From NCBI GenBank assembly GCA_018266575.1, contig JAFEAE010000022.1, forward strand, positions 116,184 to 180,183: a stretch of 64,000 nucleotides of DNA. Direction: 5' to 3'. Shown here one piece after another: positions 16,874 to 25,630 of the stretch. The stretch is from Bacteroidota bacterium. Its GTDB lineage: Bacteria > Bacteroidota > Bacteroidia > Chitinophagales > Chitinophagaceae. Within the stretch, counting starts at the first letter, position 1, and the number at the start of each line of letters is the position of its first letter. A program made the translations under genes and the position numbers. The notes below the pieces were generated by a model. It worked only from the letters and a program-made list of their open reading frames with translations, made no database searches and was not told the DNA's origin.

Positions 16874-19138
16874 TTACTTTTTATTCACGACTTCTGCTTT
16901 TACATCGGGTTGCCCTTCATCGGTCGCAATATTGATCATATACTTTGGAAGCTGTCCTCGTGATAACTGATCTTTCGCTGAAGAAATATTTAATCGCGTT
17001 GCTGCAATTTGTTTTTGTTGTGTGAGATATTCTGCAACAACCTGGTTTCTTTTTTCCATTATCGAATTAACAACCGCATCCATTTTTTCTCTCCCAATTA
17101 TCTGCACGCATTTTTCCTGCACAGACATAAACGAAGAACCTGATTGCAATCTCCCATTAACATATTTATTGAAAAGCGAATCTTTATTATCAACAGAATC
17201 AATTCTGTTCTGCAATGAGGTAGTAATGCTATCGGCAGTAATATTCAGGTATTGTTTTTTTATTTGCTGGAGTGCATATACATCAGCTTCATCTTCGCGG
17301 CTGGTAACTTGTATCAGTTGCAATTTCAGGTCTGGTTTTTCCGTCAACACTTTCGCAAGATTATCCAACACCTTTTTCTGCGGGCCATTAATTGAATTTT
17401 GCATATAATCAAAACTTACATGGTCATAATCTTCTTCTTTTCCGCCAAATGCATTGGCAAAAAAACGGAACGGCGCAGTTGCCGCTTTCACAATAAGGTT
17501 CTTCACCACCTGCCATATCACTTTTCCCCATTTAAATTTCGGGTCGTCGAGGCTGCCGCTAACAGGAATGTCTAAATGAATATTCCCATGCACATCTTTC
17601 AGCAATGAAACCGCTAACCGCACCGGTATATTCATGGCTGTTTTGTTTTTCACTTTTTTACCGGCTTCGATCTTCGTAATATCCAGCACATTTTTGCTCG
17701 TCAGTTTCCTGTTAAGAATAGTTGTTTTATTTGTATAGGTAGCCGCACCATTTAAAAAAGGAGTAGCCACATAATATTTGGAGTACGGGTTAAAATCGGA
17801 AACGAGCAATCCACTCACAATGCCATCTATGTCCATATCCTGAAAATTTTTCGGGCTCACCGCAAGTGTTGCTTTTAAATTTCCCGATCGGTTCAGCAGT
17901 GATTGTACATTAAGTGTGATCCGGTCGTTACCGCTGCTCACTTTATTACTCACCATATACAGCGAATCAAAATCGTACTGGAATTTATCTCCGTGTGTGT
18001 AGTCAGTAAATATAAAATGGCCACCTTCAATTTTAAACTGGTTCGCATTGTAATTGCTCGCCACATAATTCTGAATGATGCTTTGTACATAATCTGCCAT
18101 CATAATAAAAATATTTGCATAAGCAGTAACAGCGGTATCAATCGCACTTTTGCCGGGCGAAGTCATCAATCGCTGAAAATTATATCCGTCATCATACATG
18201 GAAAGTTCCACGTATGGTTCTTTCACATCGATCGTTTTAAAATTGTAAAAATTATTTTTTGTATTGATCGAATCGATCTGCACATCCATTTTTCCAAAAG
18301 CTGTTAACCGGTCAGAAGTAACATCAACAATGGCAAAATCTTCTGCATTCATATTTCCGCTTGCAGCAATATCTGCAGCTTTGTGCATGTTTCCGGTAAT
18401 CGCCAGACTCGCACTAAGCAAGCCATCCAGCGATTTCACTTTCAGGTAATCCTTCAGATAAGGATACAATACATTAATATTAAATTTCGTCAGGTCGAAT
18501 TTTGTTTTGTATAAAAATGTGTTTGAGTTAATGTTCAGGTTGCCTGCTAATTTTCCACCGGTTGGCACTTCAAGGCTTGTTGCAATATCGTATACCGGGT
18601 TGTCCCATGCAATCACCGGGATTTTTGTATCCCAGTCAATCACTTCAATTTTATTATACGGAGATGTGTTTACATAAACTAAGTTCGCAGAATCGATTTC
18701 GAGGTTATGTATCCAATATTGAGTTGGCTTTGCATTTTTTGGCGATGGCGGTACATCCGTAACAAAGCGTTTTACAAGATCGCTGAAATTAAATTTGTTT
18801 CCTTTTTGAATAATATTGATCACCGGCTTCTCAAACTGCAGTTCTGTGATATCATATTTCGAGGCAAAAAGTTTGTGTGTGGAAATCGTTCCTTCAATTC
18901 TGTCGCACGCTAAAAAAACAGCATTGCTTTTCGCTTCAAAAATTTTCAGTTTATCAAAACGGATATTCCCGCTGAATAAATTGATGTGCAGGTTATCCAT
19001 CACAATTTTTCTTCCGGTATATTCTTCGCTGTGTTTTTCGATCAGGTATTTAACAATGGATGAAAGAAAGATCAACACAATAATGCACGCAGTTACTATT
19101 GAAGCAAGAACGATTGACAAAATTCTTTTCCATCTCAT
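16874..19138 (-). CDS. DUF748 / AsmA-like envelope protein
   Basis: A 754-residue protein with one N-terminal transmembrane helix (about 6-28) and a long periplasmic part. Residues 30-330 have AsmA-like repeats (IVMDNLHINLFSGNIRFDKLKI, LDGLLSASLAITGN). The middle has the DUF748 pattern (LLVSDFNPYSKYY, NVLDITKIEAGKKVKNK, VHGNIHLDIPVSGSLDDPKFKWG). The last 150 residues resemble the charged helical tail seen in DUF748 proteins. By family, such proteins are thought to bridge the inner and outer membrane and help lipid traffic or membrane integrity. This is an inference from AsmA/YhdP/TamB-like architecture. Confidence 0.8.
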   Translation of the reverse strand: MRWKRILSIVLASIVTACIIVLIFLSSIVKYLIEKHSEEYTGRKIVMDNLHINLFSGNIRFDKLKIFEAKSNAVFLACDRIEGTISTHKLFASKYDITELQFEKPVINIIQKGNKFNFSDLVKRFVTDVPPSPKNAKPTQYWIHNLEIDSANLVYVNTSPYNKIEVIDWDTKIPVIAWDNPVYDIATSLEVPTGGKLAGNLNINSNTFLYKTKFDLTKFNINVLYPYLKDYLKVKSLDGLLSASLAITGNMHKAADIAASGNMNAEDFAIVDVTSDRLTAFGKMDVQIDSINTKNNFYNFKTIDVKEPYVELSMYDDGYNFQRLMTSPGKSAIDTAVTAYANIFIMMADYVQSIIQNYVASNYNANQFKIEGGHFIFTDYTHGDKFQYDFDSLYMVSNKVSSGNDRITLNVQSLLNRSGNLKATLAVSPKNFQDMDIDGIVSGLLVSDFNPYSKYYVATPFLNGAATYTNKTTILNRKLTSKNVLDITKIEAGKKVKNKTAMNIPVRLAVSLLKDVHGNIHLDIPVSGSLDDPKFKWGKVIWQVVKNLIVKAATAPFRFFANAFGGKEEDYDHVSFDYMQNSINGPQKKVLDNLAKVLTEKPDLKLQLIQVTSREDEADVYALQQIKKQYLNITADSITTSLQNRIDSVDNKDSLFNKYVNGRLQSGSSFMSVQEKCVQIIGREKMDAVVNSIMEKRNQVVAEYLTQQKQIAATRLNISSAKDQLSRGQLPKYMINIATDEGQPDVKAEVVNKK

Positions 19139-19199
19139 AATTCAAAAAAATTTCAGGAGTACGTTTATTCCGGTCAGTTAATATTTTTTATGTACTGAA

Positions 19200-19295
19200 C
19201 GGCATTGCTACTATTAAGCATCGTTGTCTTCGCTTCTTCCAGTGGAAGAAGGGCTAACTTGTACGACAACAATTCTATTGAGCAATTTGCAGCGG
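19200..19295. repeat. Family B interspersed repeat, diverged copy with internal hairpin
   Basis: Shares CTATTAAGCATCGTTGT and GACAACAATTCTATT with the copies near 58.2 and 63.5 kb, but the stretch between them is replaced by an 8-bp-arm hairpin (19233-19251). Confidence 0.6.
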
Positions 19296-19355
19296 CAAAA
19301 TTAAAACTAAATCCCCGGATGTGCTATAGTTATTATATCGTAAAATGTGTAGTTG

Positions 19356-19486
19356 AAGCCTCATCCCCATCCCTTCTCCAGTGGAGAAGGGTGCCTCTGC
19401 GCAACTTGGTTTTGTATTGGGAAATTTCATGAAGCCCGAAATAATGGGCATCCCTCTCCTTTGGAGAGGGAATGAGGGTGAGGCTT
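19356..19486. repeat. Family D element: 131-bp inverted-repeat unit with two nested hairpins
   Basis: The ends are imperfect 24-bp inverted repeats (left AAGCCTCATCCCCATCCC, right the complement of AAGCCTCACCCTCATTCCC). Each end also folds on its own: CCCTTCTCC-agt-GGAGAAGGG at 19371-19391 and TCCCTCTCC-ttt-GGAGAGGGA at 19451-19471. No coding capacity. It looks like a miniature inverted-repeat element. Confidence 0.7.
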
Positions 19487-19552
19487 ATTACCACCAATAT
19501 TTTTCTTTCTACAAACTCATCTTACCACTTACAACCTACAACTTACCCCTCC

Positions 19553-20680
19553 TCACGCTTCCTGCCCTATCCAAACTGCGCCGCCAATACTATTTCTTTT
19601 TGCTCCGGTAACTGAAGCCAGTATATTTGTTTCTTCACGCCAGCGCAACACACCTATCAGCGCCATGATCAATGCCTCTTTATATTGCACAATATTTTTT
19701 TCCGGCACAATAACTTCAACATTCAATTCGGCAAATGTTTGTTTTAAACGTTCAACCAAAAATGTATTCATTGCCCCGCCGCCGGTGACGAGGAGTTGAT
19801 GGTTGGTCGTTGGCCGTTGGTCGTTCTCAGAAGCAGGAGCATTATTATTTTGCAGCAGTTTGTTTACTGATAATTTTATTTGATGAATGATATGTTCTGT
19901 ATACGTTCTTAATCCGTCTTCAACACTGCAATTGCTTTTTTCAATTATTGGATAAACGATATCCGTTCCGAAATTATTTGCCAACGATTTCGGGTAAGGA
20001 TAACCGTAATACTCTAATCCATTTAATTCTTTCAATAAATTTTTATTAATATTTCCTTGTGTTGCTAATTTTCCATCCTCATCGAAATTTTTTCCAACAT
20101 TGTTCGCCAGCATATTTAATACGCGGTTAGCCGGACAAACATCAAAACCAATAAATTCATTATTCTTCTTCTGGGAAATATTGGCAATGCCTCCGAGATT
20201 CAGAAAAAAATCAATACCACTAAATAATAATTTCTCACCGATCGGAACAATTGGAGCACCCTGGCCCCCTAAAGCCACATCTATTGCACGCAAATCGCTC
20301 ACAACATTAATTCCTGTTGCTGCTGCAATCGAAGCGCCATCGCCTAATTGGGCAGTCATCTTTTTGTCGGGAACATGAAATGTTGTATGCCCGTGAGAAG
20401 AAATAAGCTGAACCTGGTAATGCAGATTGTGTGCATCAACGAAACGGTTTACCTGTTCACCAATATAATTTCCATATTCAGCATGCAGCAACTGATAATC
20501 CAGTGCATTTAACAAAGTTGCTTCCTGCAATTTTTTCTTCCATGGATTATTATATTCATAACATGCCGTTTGAATGATCTCGAAATTCCATTTACCTGCA
20601 TTTTCATGGAACTGTACAAATGCAATATCCAATCCATCGAGCGAGCTTCCGCTCATTAAACCGATAACCCTGTAAACCAT
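19553..20680 (-). CDS. anmK: Anhydro-N-acetylmuramic acid kinase
   Basis: Phosphorylates and opens 1,6-anhydro-MurNAc in peptidoglycan recycling. About 375 residues, usual for AnmK. Motifs: GLMSGSSLDGLDIAFV at the N-terminus, SSHGHTTFHVPDK, QLGDGASIA, DLRAIDVALGGQGAPIVPIGE, FLNLGGIANIS, and FDVCPANRVLNMLA. Oddity: before LLVTGGGAMNTFL there is an extra loop (NNNAPASENDQRPTTNHQ) encoded by GACCAACGGCCAACGACCAACC-like words that match intergenic word repeats elsewhere. Start MVYRVIGL is preferred; the frame is open 21 bp further upstream. Confidence 0.95.
   Translation of the reverse strand: MVYRVIGLMSGSSLDGLDIAFVQFHENAGKWNFEIIQTACYEYNNPWKKKLQEATLLNALDYQLLHAEYGNYIGEQVNRFVDAHNLHYQVQLISSHGHTTFHVPDKKMTAQLGDGASIAAATGINVVSDLRAIDVALGGQGAPIVPIGEKLLFSGIDFFLNLGGIANISQKKNNEFIGFDVCPANRVLNMLANNVGKNFDEDGKLATQGNINKNLLKELNGLEYYGYPYPKSLANNFGTDIVYPIIEKSNCSVEDGLRTYTEHIIHQIKLSVNKLLQNNNAPASENDQRPTTNHQLLVTGGGAMNTFLVERLKQTFAELNVEVIVPEKNIVQYKEALIMALIGVLRWREETNILASVTGAKRNSIGGAVWIGQEA
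19795..19826. repeat. Intergenic-type word repeat embedded in anmK
   Basis: GTTGATGGTTGGTCGTTGG and similar words inside the anmK frame, encoding DQRPTTNHQ on the minus strand. It is the second case in this window of such words inside a conserved enzyme gene. Confidence 0.55.
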
Positions 20681-20709
20681 TTCATTCTTTTTAATACACA
20701 AAAAGTAAT

Positions 20710-20809
20710 GTTTGAATTTCGAATATCAGGGATTTGTCATTTAGAAGAAGGAGGAATCCGTATGACGCCCCTCACCTCGGCATTACAAGTCCCGAAGTAA
20801 AACTCAAAC
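20710..20809. repeat. Family C interspersed repeat, copy 1
   Basis: A 100-bp unit with imperfect terminal inverted repeats (GTTTGAATTT left; complement of GTTTGAGTTTTAC right) and inner GGGATTTGTCAT / ATTACAAGTCCC arms. The second copy is at 61122-61222. Confidence 0.6.
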
Positions 20810-20858
20810 TGGTATGCATCCAGCAAAGATATTCGCAAAAAAATACATGAAAAGACTT

Positions 20859-20866
20859 TAGCTTTG
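20859..20866 (+). promoter_or_regulatory. Candidate -7 promoter element (TAGCTTTG) for upp
   Basis: Exact TAnnTTTG match 34 bp before the upp start codon, which gives a short leader of about 28 bases. A -33 TTTG at the proper distance is not evident. Confidence 0.4.
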
Positions 20867-20900
20867 TTGCGAAACCATTTTTTGTATTTAACTTATTCTC

Positions 20901-21551
20901 ATGGTTGTTAATTTAAGTCAGGACTACTCATTACTCAGCAATTGGGTGAGCGAATTGCGTGATGAAGAAGTGCAGGGCGACCGCATGCGTTTTCGCCGGA
21001 ACCTCGAACGTATTGGTGAAGTGGCTGCGTATGAGATCAGCAAGCAGCTTGCCTTCGTAGAAAAAGAAATTCAAACACCATTGGGAACTGCTGTCTGCAA
21101 AGTGCTGAAAGACCAGCCTGTGCTTGCTACTATTCTTCGCGCCGGGCTTCCGTTGCACCAGGGTTTGTTGAATTATTTTGATAAAGCAGATAATGCTTTT
21201 ATTTCTGCATACCGCAAACATAACCGCGATGGTTCTTTCGAAATCAGCCTTGATTATGTTTCATGCCCTGAACTTGAAGAACGTGTTGTAATTATTTCAG
21301 ACCCGATGCTTGCTACAGGTTCATCTTTGGTAAAAACCATCCAGTTCCTGCGTGAAGAAGGGCATCCTTCAGAAATACACATCGTGGCAGCTATTGCATG
21401 TACCGTAGGGATTGAATATGTTTTGCGCAGCGAGCCGCATTGTAAATTATGGTGCGGGGCCATCGATGATGAACTCACTGCAAAAGGATATATTGTTCCG
21501 GGTTTAGGCGATGCCGGCGACCTTGCCTTTGGTACAAAAGTGCAGATGTAA
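20901..21551 (+). CDS. upp: Uracil phosphoribosyltransferase
   Basis: Forms UMP from uracil and PRPP in pyrimidine salvage. At 216 residues it fits the family. The PRPP-binding loop is VVIISDPMLATGSSLVKTI; the uracil-binding end is GYIVPGLGDAGDLAFGT; ATILRAGLPLHQGLL is also typical. It is a single gene with its own candidate promoter and no clear partner. Confidence 0.95.
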   Translation: MVVNLSQDYSLLSNWVSELRDEEVQGDRMRFRRNLERIGEVAAYEISKQLAFVEKEIQTPLGTAVCKVLKDQPVLATILRAGLPLHQGLLNYFDKADNAFISAYRKHNRDGSFEISLDYVSCPELEERVVIISDPMLATGSSLVKTIQFLREEGHPSEIHIVAAIACTVGIEYVLRSEPHCKLWCGAIDDELTAKGYIVPGLGDAGDLAFGTKVQM

Positions 21552-21738
21552 TTATATCCTCTGTAATTTTTGCTTTTAATGTTTTTTTATTATTTTGACA
21601 GCCCAATGATGGTTCTATCATGATTGGAACAAAACACCCCGCCTTTTAAAACAACCGTTACCCGGATATATTCGTAATATTAAACAATATACCTTGCTCA
21701 ATGCAGCGAAATTGATGTTGAATGAATCAAAACTACTT

Positions 21739-22761
21739 ATGAAAAAGACCTTCTTTTTTGTTTGCTTCCTCTTTGCCTTATCTGAAATCCGGGCGCAGGA
21801 TCCTGCTTTCTCACAGTTTTTCGTTTCTCCGTTAACGTTAAACCCGGCATTGACCGGAAAATTTAACGGGGATGTACGAGTTGCAGGCAATTACCGCGAC
21901 CAATGGCCTACTATCAATAATGCATATATAACTTCTACCATTTCTGTTGATATGCCGATCTTAAAAAACCGGCTGCCGGAAAATAATACCTGGGGGGTTG
22001 GCGTAATGGGTATGACGGACAAAACAGCAAGTGGCGCATTGAACAGCAATTACATTTCTCTTTCAACTGCGTATCATTTAGCATTAGATGAAGACGGATA
22101 CCAGCAATTGGGATTAGGTTTCCAGGGAACTTATGCCACAAAATTGCTCGATGGCACAAAATTGCATTTTGAAGACCAGCTCGACCAGCAAGGCGGATGG
22201 ACCCTTCCAAGTGCGGAGAGCATTTCCAACCGGCAGGTGAACCTGAACTATTTTGATATGAATGTTGGTTTACTGTATAATACTACAACAAACGGCGCAA
22301 ATAACTTTTATCTCGGCGCATCAATGTATCATGTAAACAGCCCAAAAGAATCTTTTTTGGGAGATGATACATACACCTTGCATCCGCGTTTTACTGTTCA
22401 TGGTGGCGCTGCATTTCCCGTTACTAATGATGGTTACGTGCATTTCAGCGCATTGTTTAGCAAACAGGATGCCGCAACAAACGTGGAATTGGGTGGCGCA
22501 TATTCTATCAACGTAAATAATAATGCTGAAAGCCCTGTTAATGTTTATGTGGGAAGCTGGGTGCGTTTTAATAATGTTACCGATGCAATCATTCCTTATC
22601 TCGGTTTGGATTTCGGGAGCTTCACCATGGGCTTAAGTTATGATGTGAATATATCTTCTTTAAAAACGGCTTCACAAAGCCAGGGTGGAATTGAGATATC
22701 ACTCATCTATATTAAAAAACCTTCCGACGGAAGGAAAGGCGTTCCCTGCCCGAAATTTTAA
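21739..22761 (+). CDS. PorP/SprF family type IX secretion membrane protein
   Basis: An outer-membrane beta-barrel of the PorP/SprF family, about 340 residues. A signal peptide (MKKTFFFVCFLFALSEIRA) is followed by the family hallmark QDPAFSQFFVSPLTLNPALTGKF. The middle has repeated amphipathic strands (GVGVMGMTDKTASGALN, YHLALDEDGYQQLGLGF) and the end IPYLGLDFGSFTMGLSYDVNISSL. Proteins of this family anchor or help display specific T9SS cargo at the cell surface. It stands alone here, without an adjacent SprB-like or gliding-motor gene. I chose the ATG before KKTFFF; upstream in-frame ATGs would put 15 residues before the signal. Confidence 0.92.
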   Translation: MKKTFFFVCFLFALSEIRAQDPAFSQFFVSPLTLNPALTGKFNGDVRVAGNYRDQWPTINNAYITSTISVDMPILKNRLPENNTWGVGVMGMTDKTASGALNSNYISLSTAYHLALDEDGYQQLGLGFQGTYATKLLDGTKLHFEDQLDQQGGWTLPSAESISNRQVNLNYFDMNVGLLYNTTTNGANNFYLGASMYHVNSPKESFLGDDTYTLHPRFTVHGGAAFPVTNDGYVHFSALFSKQDAATNVELGGAYSINVNNNAESPVNVYVGSWVRFNNVTDAIIPYLGLDFGSFTMGLSYDVNISSLKTASQSQGGIEISLIYIKKPSDGRKGVPCPKF

Positions 22762-22919
22762 AGCGACTGTTGAAAATGTGAAAACACTTCATTTCCAGGT
22801 TTATTATATTAAATCAAAATTTTTTCTTTAAAAGAATAGCACACGGATTACATCGATTATTATGATCAATTATGAATTTATGAATTTTCACATTGGCACA
22901 TTTTTCAAATTAATCCAAT

Positions 22920-23561
22920 TCATTTCTTCCCGCTCACATACTCATTATCTTTCACAAAAAAACGATACGGAAGTTTCGCATCCTCGCCCGCATAATCAAC
23001 ACCGATTCGTGGTGAAGCAATAATATTTTTCTCAGAAAGTTTAAACCCATCATCTGCAATAAAAATTTTATCGCTCAATAAATCTTCTCCGGAATGATGC
23101 TTAAATATTCCCAATGCTTTTGAAACATTTCCGGGCCCGCGGGTTAAGGTAAAATCCAATTTCTTTTTTCCTGTTCGCTTCAGCATTGTGTCAATTCCTT
23201 CAATCGGTTCAAGTGCACGAATAAGAATGGCATGCGGAACATTTTCTTTATTGGTTACTACATTGAACAAATGGTGGATGCCGTAACAGAGATATACATA
23301 CGCAGTTCCACCAGTTCCATACATGATTTTTGTACGTTCTGTTTTTCTTCCGTTATAAGCATGTGATGCTTTGTCAATTTCGCCGTTGTACGCTTCTGTT
23401 TCTATAATTCTCCCCGATGTAATCTTCCCGTCAAACTTTGTTATTAGAATTTTGCCTAATAACTGCCTTGCAATTTTTACAACATCCTGCCTGTTATAGA
23501 ATGATTGGCTGAGTTTTTGCACTCGTAGCAGGCCAGTATTTTTATTTTTTAAATCTGCCAT
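22920..23561 (-). CDS. mpg: DNA-3-methyladenine glycosylase (AAG/MPG family)
   Basis: Base-excision repair enzyme that removes alkylated purines such as 3-methyladenine. A 213-residue protein of the AAG/MPG fold: ARQLLGKILITKFDGKITSGRIIETEAYNG, DKASHAYNGRKTERTKIMYGTGGTAYVYLCYGIHHLFNVVT, and LTRGPGNVSKALGI. The catalytic Glu (IETEAY) and the intercalating tyrosine region are present. It is convergent with the PorP/SprF gene; the gap holds a 10-bp inverted pair AATGTGAAAA / TTTTCACATT. Confidence 0.93.
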   Translation of the reverse strand: MADLKNKNTGLLRVQKLSQSFYNRQDVVKIARQLLGKILITKFDGKITSGRIIETEAYNGEIDKASHAYNGRKTERTKIMYGTGGTAYVYLCYGIHHLFNVVTNKENVPHAILIRALEPIEGIDTMLKRTGKKKLDFTLTRGPGNVSKALGIFKHHSGEDLLSDKIFIADDGFKLSEKNIIASPRIGVDYAGEDAKLPYRFFVKDNEYVSGKK

Positions 23562-23650
23562 TAGTGAATAAATATTTTTACATTGAGTAACAAAATAATT
23601 GCTTTGCCTATTTCAAAAAACTAAAAGCAAAAAAACCAATTCTGATCCTC

Positions 23651-24409
23651 TTGCTTAAAGAAATCGTCATATCAATTCAGTCGTACTTTAAAGCGCATCA
23701 ATTTATAAGCAAACATAAATTATGGAAATGGATTATTATTCCGGGCATTTTGTATATGCTTTTATTTTGTGTGGGCATGTATTTCTTCTGGACATCCTCC
23801 GATAAAGCTGTTTCCGAGCTAAGTGCTTTTATTGGCGTTGACAGGTGGCTGCATCGCCAGCAAAGCGCCGCTCTGAGTTTTTTGTTTATGATGGGAGGAA
23901 TAATGATACGTTTGACACTGGTATTCTTTTATTTTTCACTTTTTAAATATTTATTCCTCATTATTGGTTCACCACTTTTTGCATACCTGAGTGAAAAAAC
24001 AGAATCGATCATTGAAGGAAAAGAATTCCCTTTTAGTTTTTCCCAGCTGCTTAAAGATATGGTGCGGGGAATACGCGTTGCACTCCGGAACTCACTCTGG
24101 CAGACCGTGTATACCATTTCCATTTTGATACTTTCTTTTTTTCCGCTTGTAGGCTGGATAACTCCTGTAATTTCCATGTCGGTGGAATGTTATTATTACG
24201 GGTTTTCCATGCTCGATTATAGTTGCGAACGCCATAAATTATCCCCGTCAGAAAGTTTTGCATTTATAGGAAAACGCCGTGGTTTAGCGATCGGCAACGG
24301 TTTGGTATTTTACCTGATGCATTTTATTCCTTTCATCGGTTGGGTATTGGCGCCATCGTATGCAGTGGTTGCAGCCACCATCAGTTTGTATCACCAGAAT
24401 TTAGAATGA
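23651..24409 (+). CDS. EI24 domain-containing membrane protein
   Basis: A 252-residue integral membrane protein of the EI24 (CysZ-like) family. Hydrophobic segments: about 28-48 (IIIPGILYMLLFCVGMYFF), 70-105, 145-175 and 215-245. Family landmarks: FLIIGSPLFAYLSEKTE and CYYYGFSMLDYSCERHKLSPSES. CysZ imports sulfate in enterobacteria; for the Bacteroidota branch the role is unproven. The start is TTG, as no ATG lies before the first helix. Its TGA overlaps the ATG of the next gene (ATGA), so they are translationally coupled. Confidence 0.8.
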   Translation: MLKEIVISIQSYFKAHQFISKHKLWKWIIIPGILYMLLFCVGMYFFWTSSDKAVSELSAFIGVDRWLHRQQSAALSFLFMMGGIMIRLTLVFFYFSLFKYLFLIIGSPLFAYLSEKTESIIEGKEFPFSFSQLLKDMVRGIRVALRNSLWQTVYTISILILSFFPLVGWITPVISMSVECYYYGFSMLDYSCERHKLSPSESFAFIGKRRGLAIGNGLVFYLMHFIPFIGWVLAPSYAVVAATISLYHQNLE

Positions 24410-25116
24410 TCATGGCTACTAACGGTAATGTATATCTTATTCCAACTTTCCTGGATGAACATGCGTTGGAAACAATCCCAGAATATGTAATTGACGCTGT
24501 GCAAAAATGTTCGGTTTTTTTTGTGGAGAATGAACGCAGTGCAAGGCGTTTTTTAAAATTGATCTGGAAAGAAATGATCATCGATGAATACGAATGGTTT
24601 GCTATTCATAAAGCAGAAGATGAAGTAAAAAATGAATTCAGGAAAAAGCTGAAAGCAGGAAAAACGATAGGGATTTTGAGTGAAGCAGGTTGCCCCGGAA
24701 TTGCCGATCCCGGGCAAATATTAGTATCGGTTGCACAGGAAGAAAAAGCCATTGTAAAGCCATTAGTGGGGCCAAGTTCTATTTTATTGGCATTGATGGC
24801 AAGCGGAATGAACGGGCAGCATTTTCAATTTAACGGTTATCTTCCGATCGATCATTCGGAAAGGATACGAATAATAAAAGAACTGGAAAATGAATCGCAG
24901 AAAAAAAACTGCACACAAATTTTTATTGAAACCCCTTACCGTAATAATCAATTAATAGAAACGATTTTGAAAACCTGCAAAGCTTCTACACAACTTTGCA
25001 TTGCCGTTGATATTACAGGCGCAAATGAAAGTATCCGCACAAAATCAATAGCAGAATGGAAAAAAGAAACCGTTGATATTCACAAACGACCTTGTATATT
25101 TTTACTATGCGCTTAA
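24406..25116 (+). CDS. SAM-dependent methyltransferase, RsmI-like (tetrapyrrole methylase fold)
   Basis: A 236-residue methyltransferase of COG0313, a short relative of RsmI, which 2'-O-methylates C1402 of 16S rRNA. Seen: NGNVYLIPTFLDEHALETIPEYV, VFFVENERSARRFLK, the glycine-rich GKTIGILSEAGCPGIADPG, VGPSSILLALMASGMNGQHFQFNGYLP, and FIETPYRNNQLIETIL. It lacks the C-terminal extension of classical RsmI; such short versions are common in Bacteroidota and may have another substrate. Start is the ATG that overlaps the EI24 stop. Confidence 0.88.
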   Translation: MIMATNGNVYLIPTFLDEHALETIPEYVIDAVQKCSVFFVENERSARRFLKLIWKEMIIDEYEWFAIHKAEDEVKNEFRKKLKAGKTIGILSEAGCPGIADPGQILVSVAQEEKAIVKPLVGPSSILLALMASGMNGQHFQFNGYLPIDHSERIRIIKELENESQKKNCTQIFIETPYRNNQLIETILKTCKASTQLCIAVDITGANESIRTKSIAEWKKETVDIHKRPCIFLLCA

Positions 25117-25117
25117 T

Positions 25118-25519
25118 TTATTGCGTTAATGGAATAACCGTTCCCGGCGATGCATCTTTCATTGATAGAATGCTGTCAACAATATATGTAGTAGTTCCAC
25201 GCCACGGCAATGTTCCCATATATTCTTTATAATGCAGTTCAAACATTTTCCCGCTATTAACCATTAATTTATTTGCAACATTCGGATCAACTACGGAAAA
25301 ACGGAATTCATACGATTGAATCGTCCCCGCAGAACTTCCCTGGAAACCTGCCTGTATCAACCTTCCTTCATACGTTTTAAAAACAAAACCTTTTTTCATT
25401 ACATAGTTCAACTGGCCAGCTTTTACGCCTTCGCCATATACCCAAAAATATCTCCAGTAAATAAAAAGAATCAATGCGATCACTATAACTATCATGGATA
25501 TGCGCAAAAATTTTTTCAT
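25118..25519 (-). CDS. Small membrane-anchored protein of unknown function
   Basis: A 133-residue protein with one N-terminal transmembrane helix (ISMIVIVIALILFIYWRYF) and an extracytoplasmic domain containing EGVKAGQLNYVMKKGFVFKTYEGRLI and FELHYKEYMGTLPWRGTTTYIVD. Proteins with the pattern YSEGxRxGxLxKxxxKGxVFKTxEG are frequent in Bacteroidota; they are often mislabelled 6-phosphogluconate dehydrogenase, but they have no dehydrogenase features. It ends 1 bp from the convergent methylase gene. Confidence 0.75.
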   Translation of the reverse strand: MKKFLRISMIVIVIALILFIYWRYFWVYGEGVKAGQLNYVMKKGFVFKTYEGRLIQAGFQGSSAGTIQSYEFRFSVVDPNVANKLMVNSGKMFELHYKEYMGTLPWRGTTTYIVDSILSMKDASPGTVIPLTQ

Positions 25520-25565
25520 CTGCAACGTTTTATTTAATGAGGTTTAGTTTCATAGCAGCACAAAA

Positions 25566-25622
25566 GTTGAACGGAGCGTCGCAACGATGTTCAACCGGAG
25601 TTACTCAGTCGGTTCAATAAAA
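25566..25622. repeat. Hairpin spacer with partial family B similarity
   Basis: GTTGAAC and GTTCAAC arms enclose GGAGCGTCGCAACGAT, whose complement (ATCGTTGCGACGCTCC) resembles the core of family B. Probably a diverged relative. Confidence 0.35.
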
Positions 25623-25630
25623 AACATCTT

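Larger units (their letters stand above)
19139..19552. other. Gene-free interval filled with palindromic repeats
   Basis: About 414 bp without a supported gene. It holds a diverged family B copy interrupted by a CTTCTTCC-agt-GGAAGAAG hairpin (19233-19251), the family D element (19356-19486), and a TTACCACTTACAACC word block next to anmK. Confidence 0.7.

Noticed and set aside
24340..24405. Upstream in-frame start for the RsmI-like gene
   Set aside because: Lies inside the EI24 gene. The ATGA overlap start fits the family N-terminus.
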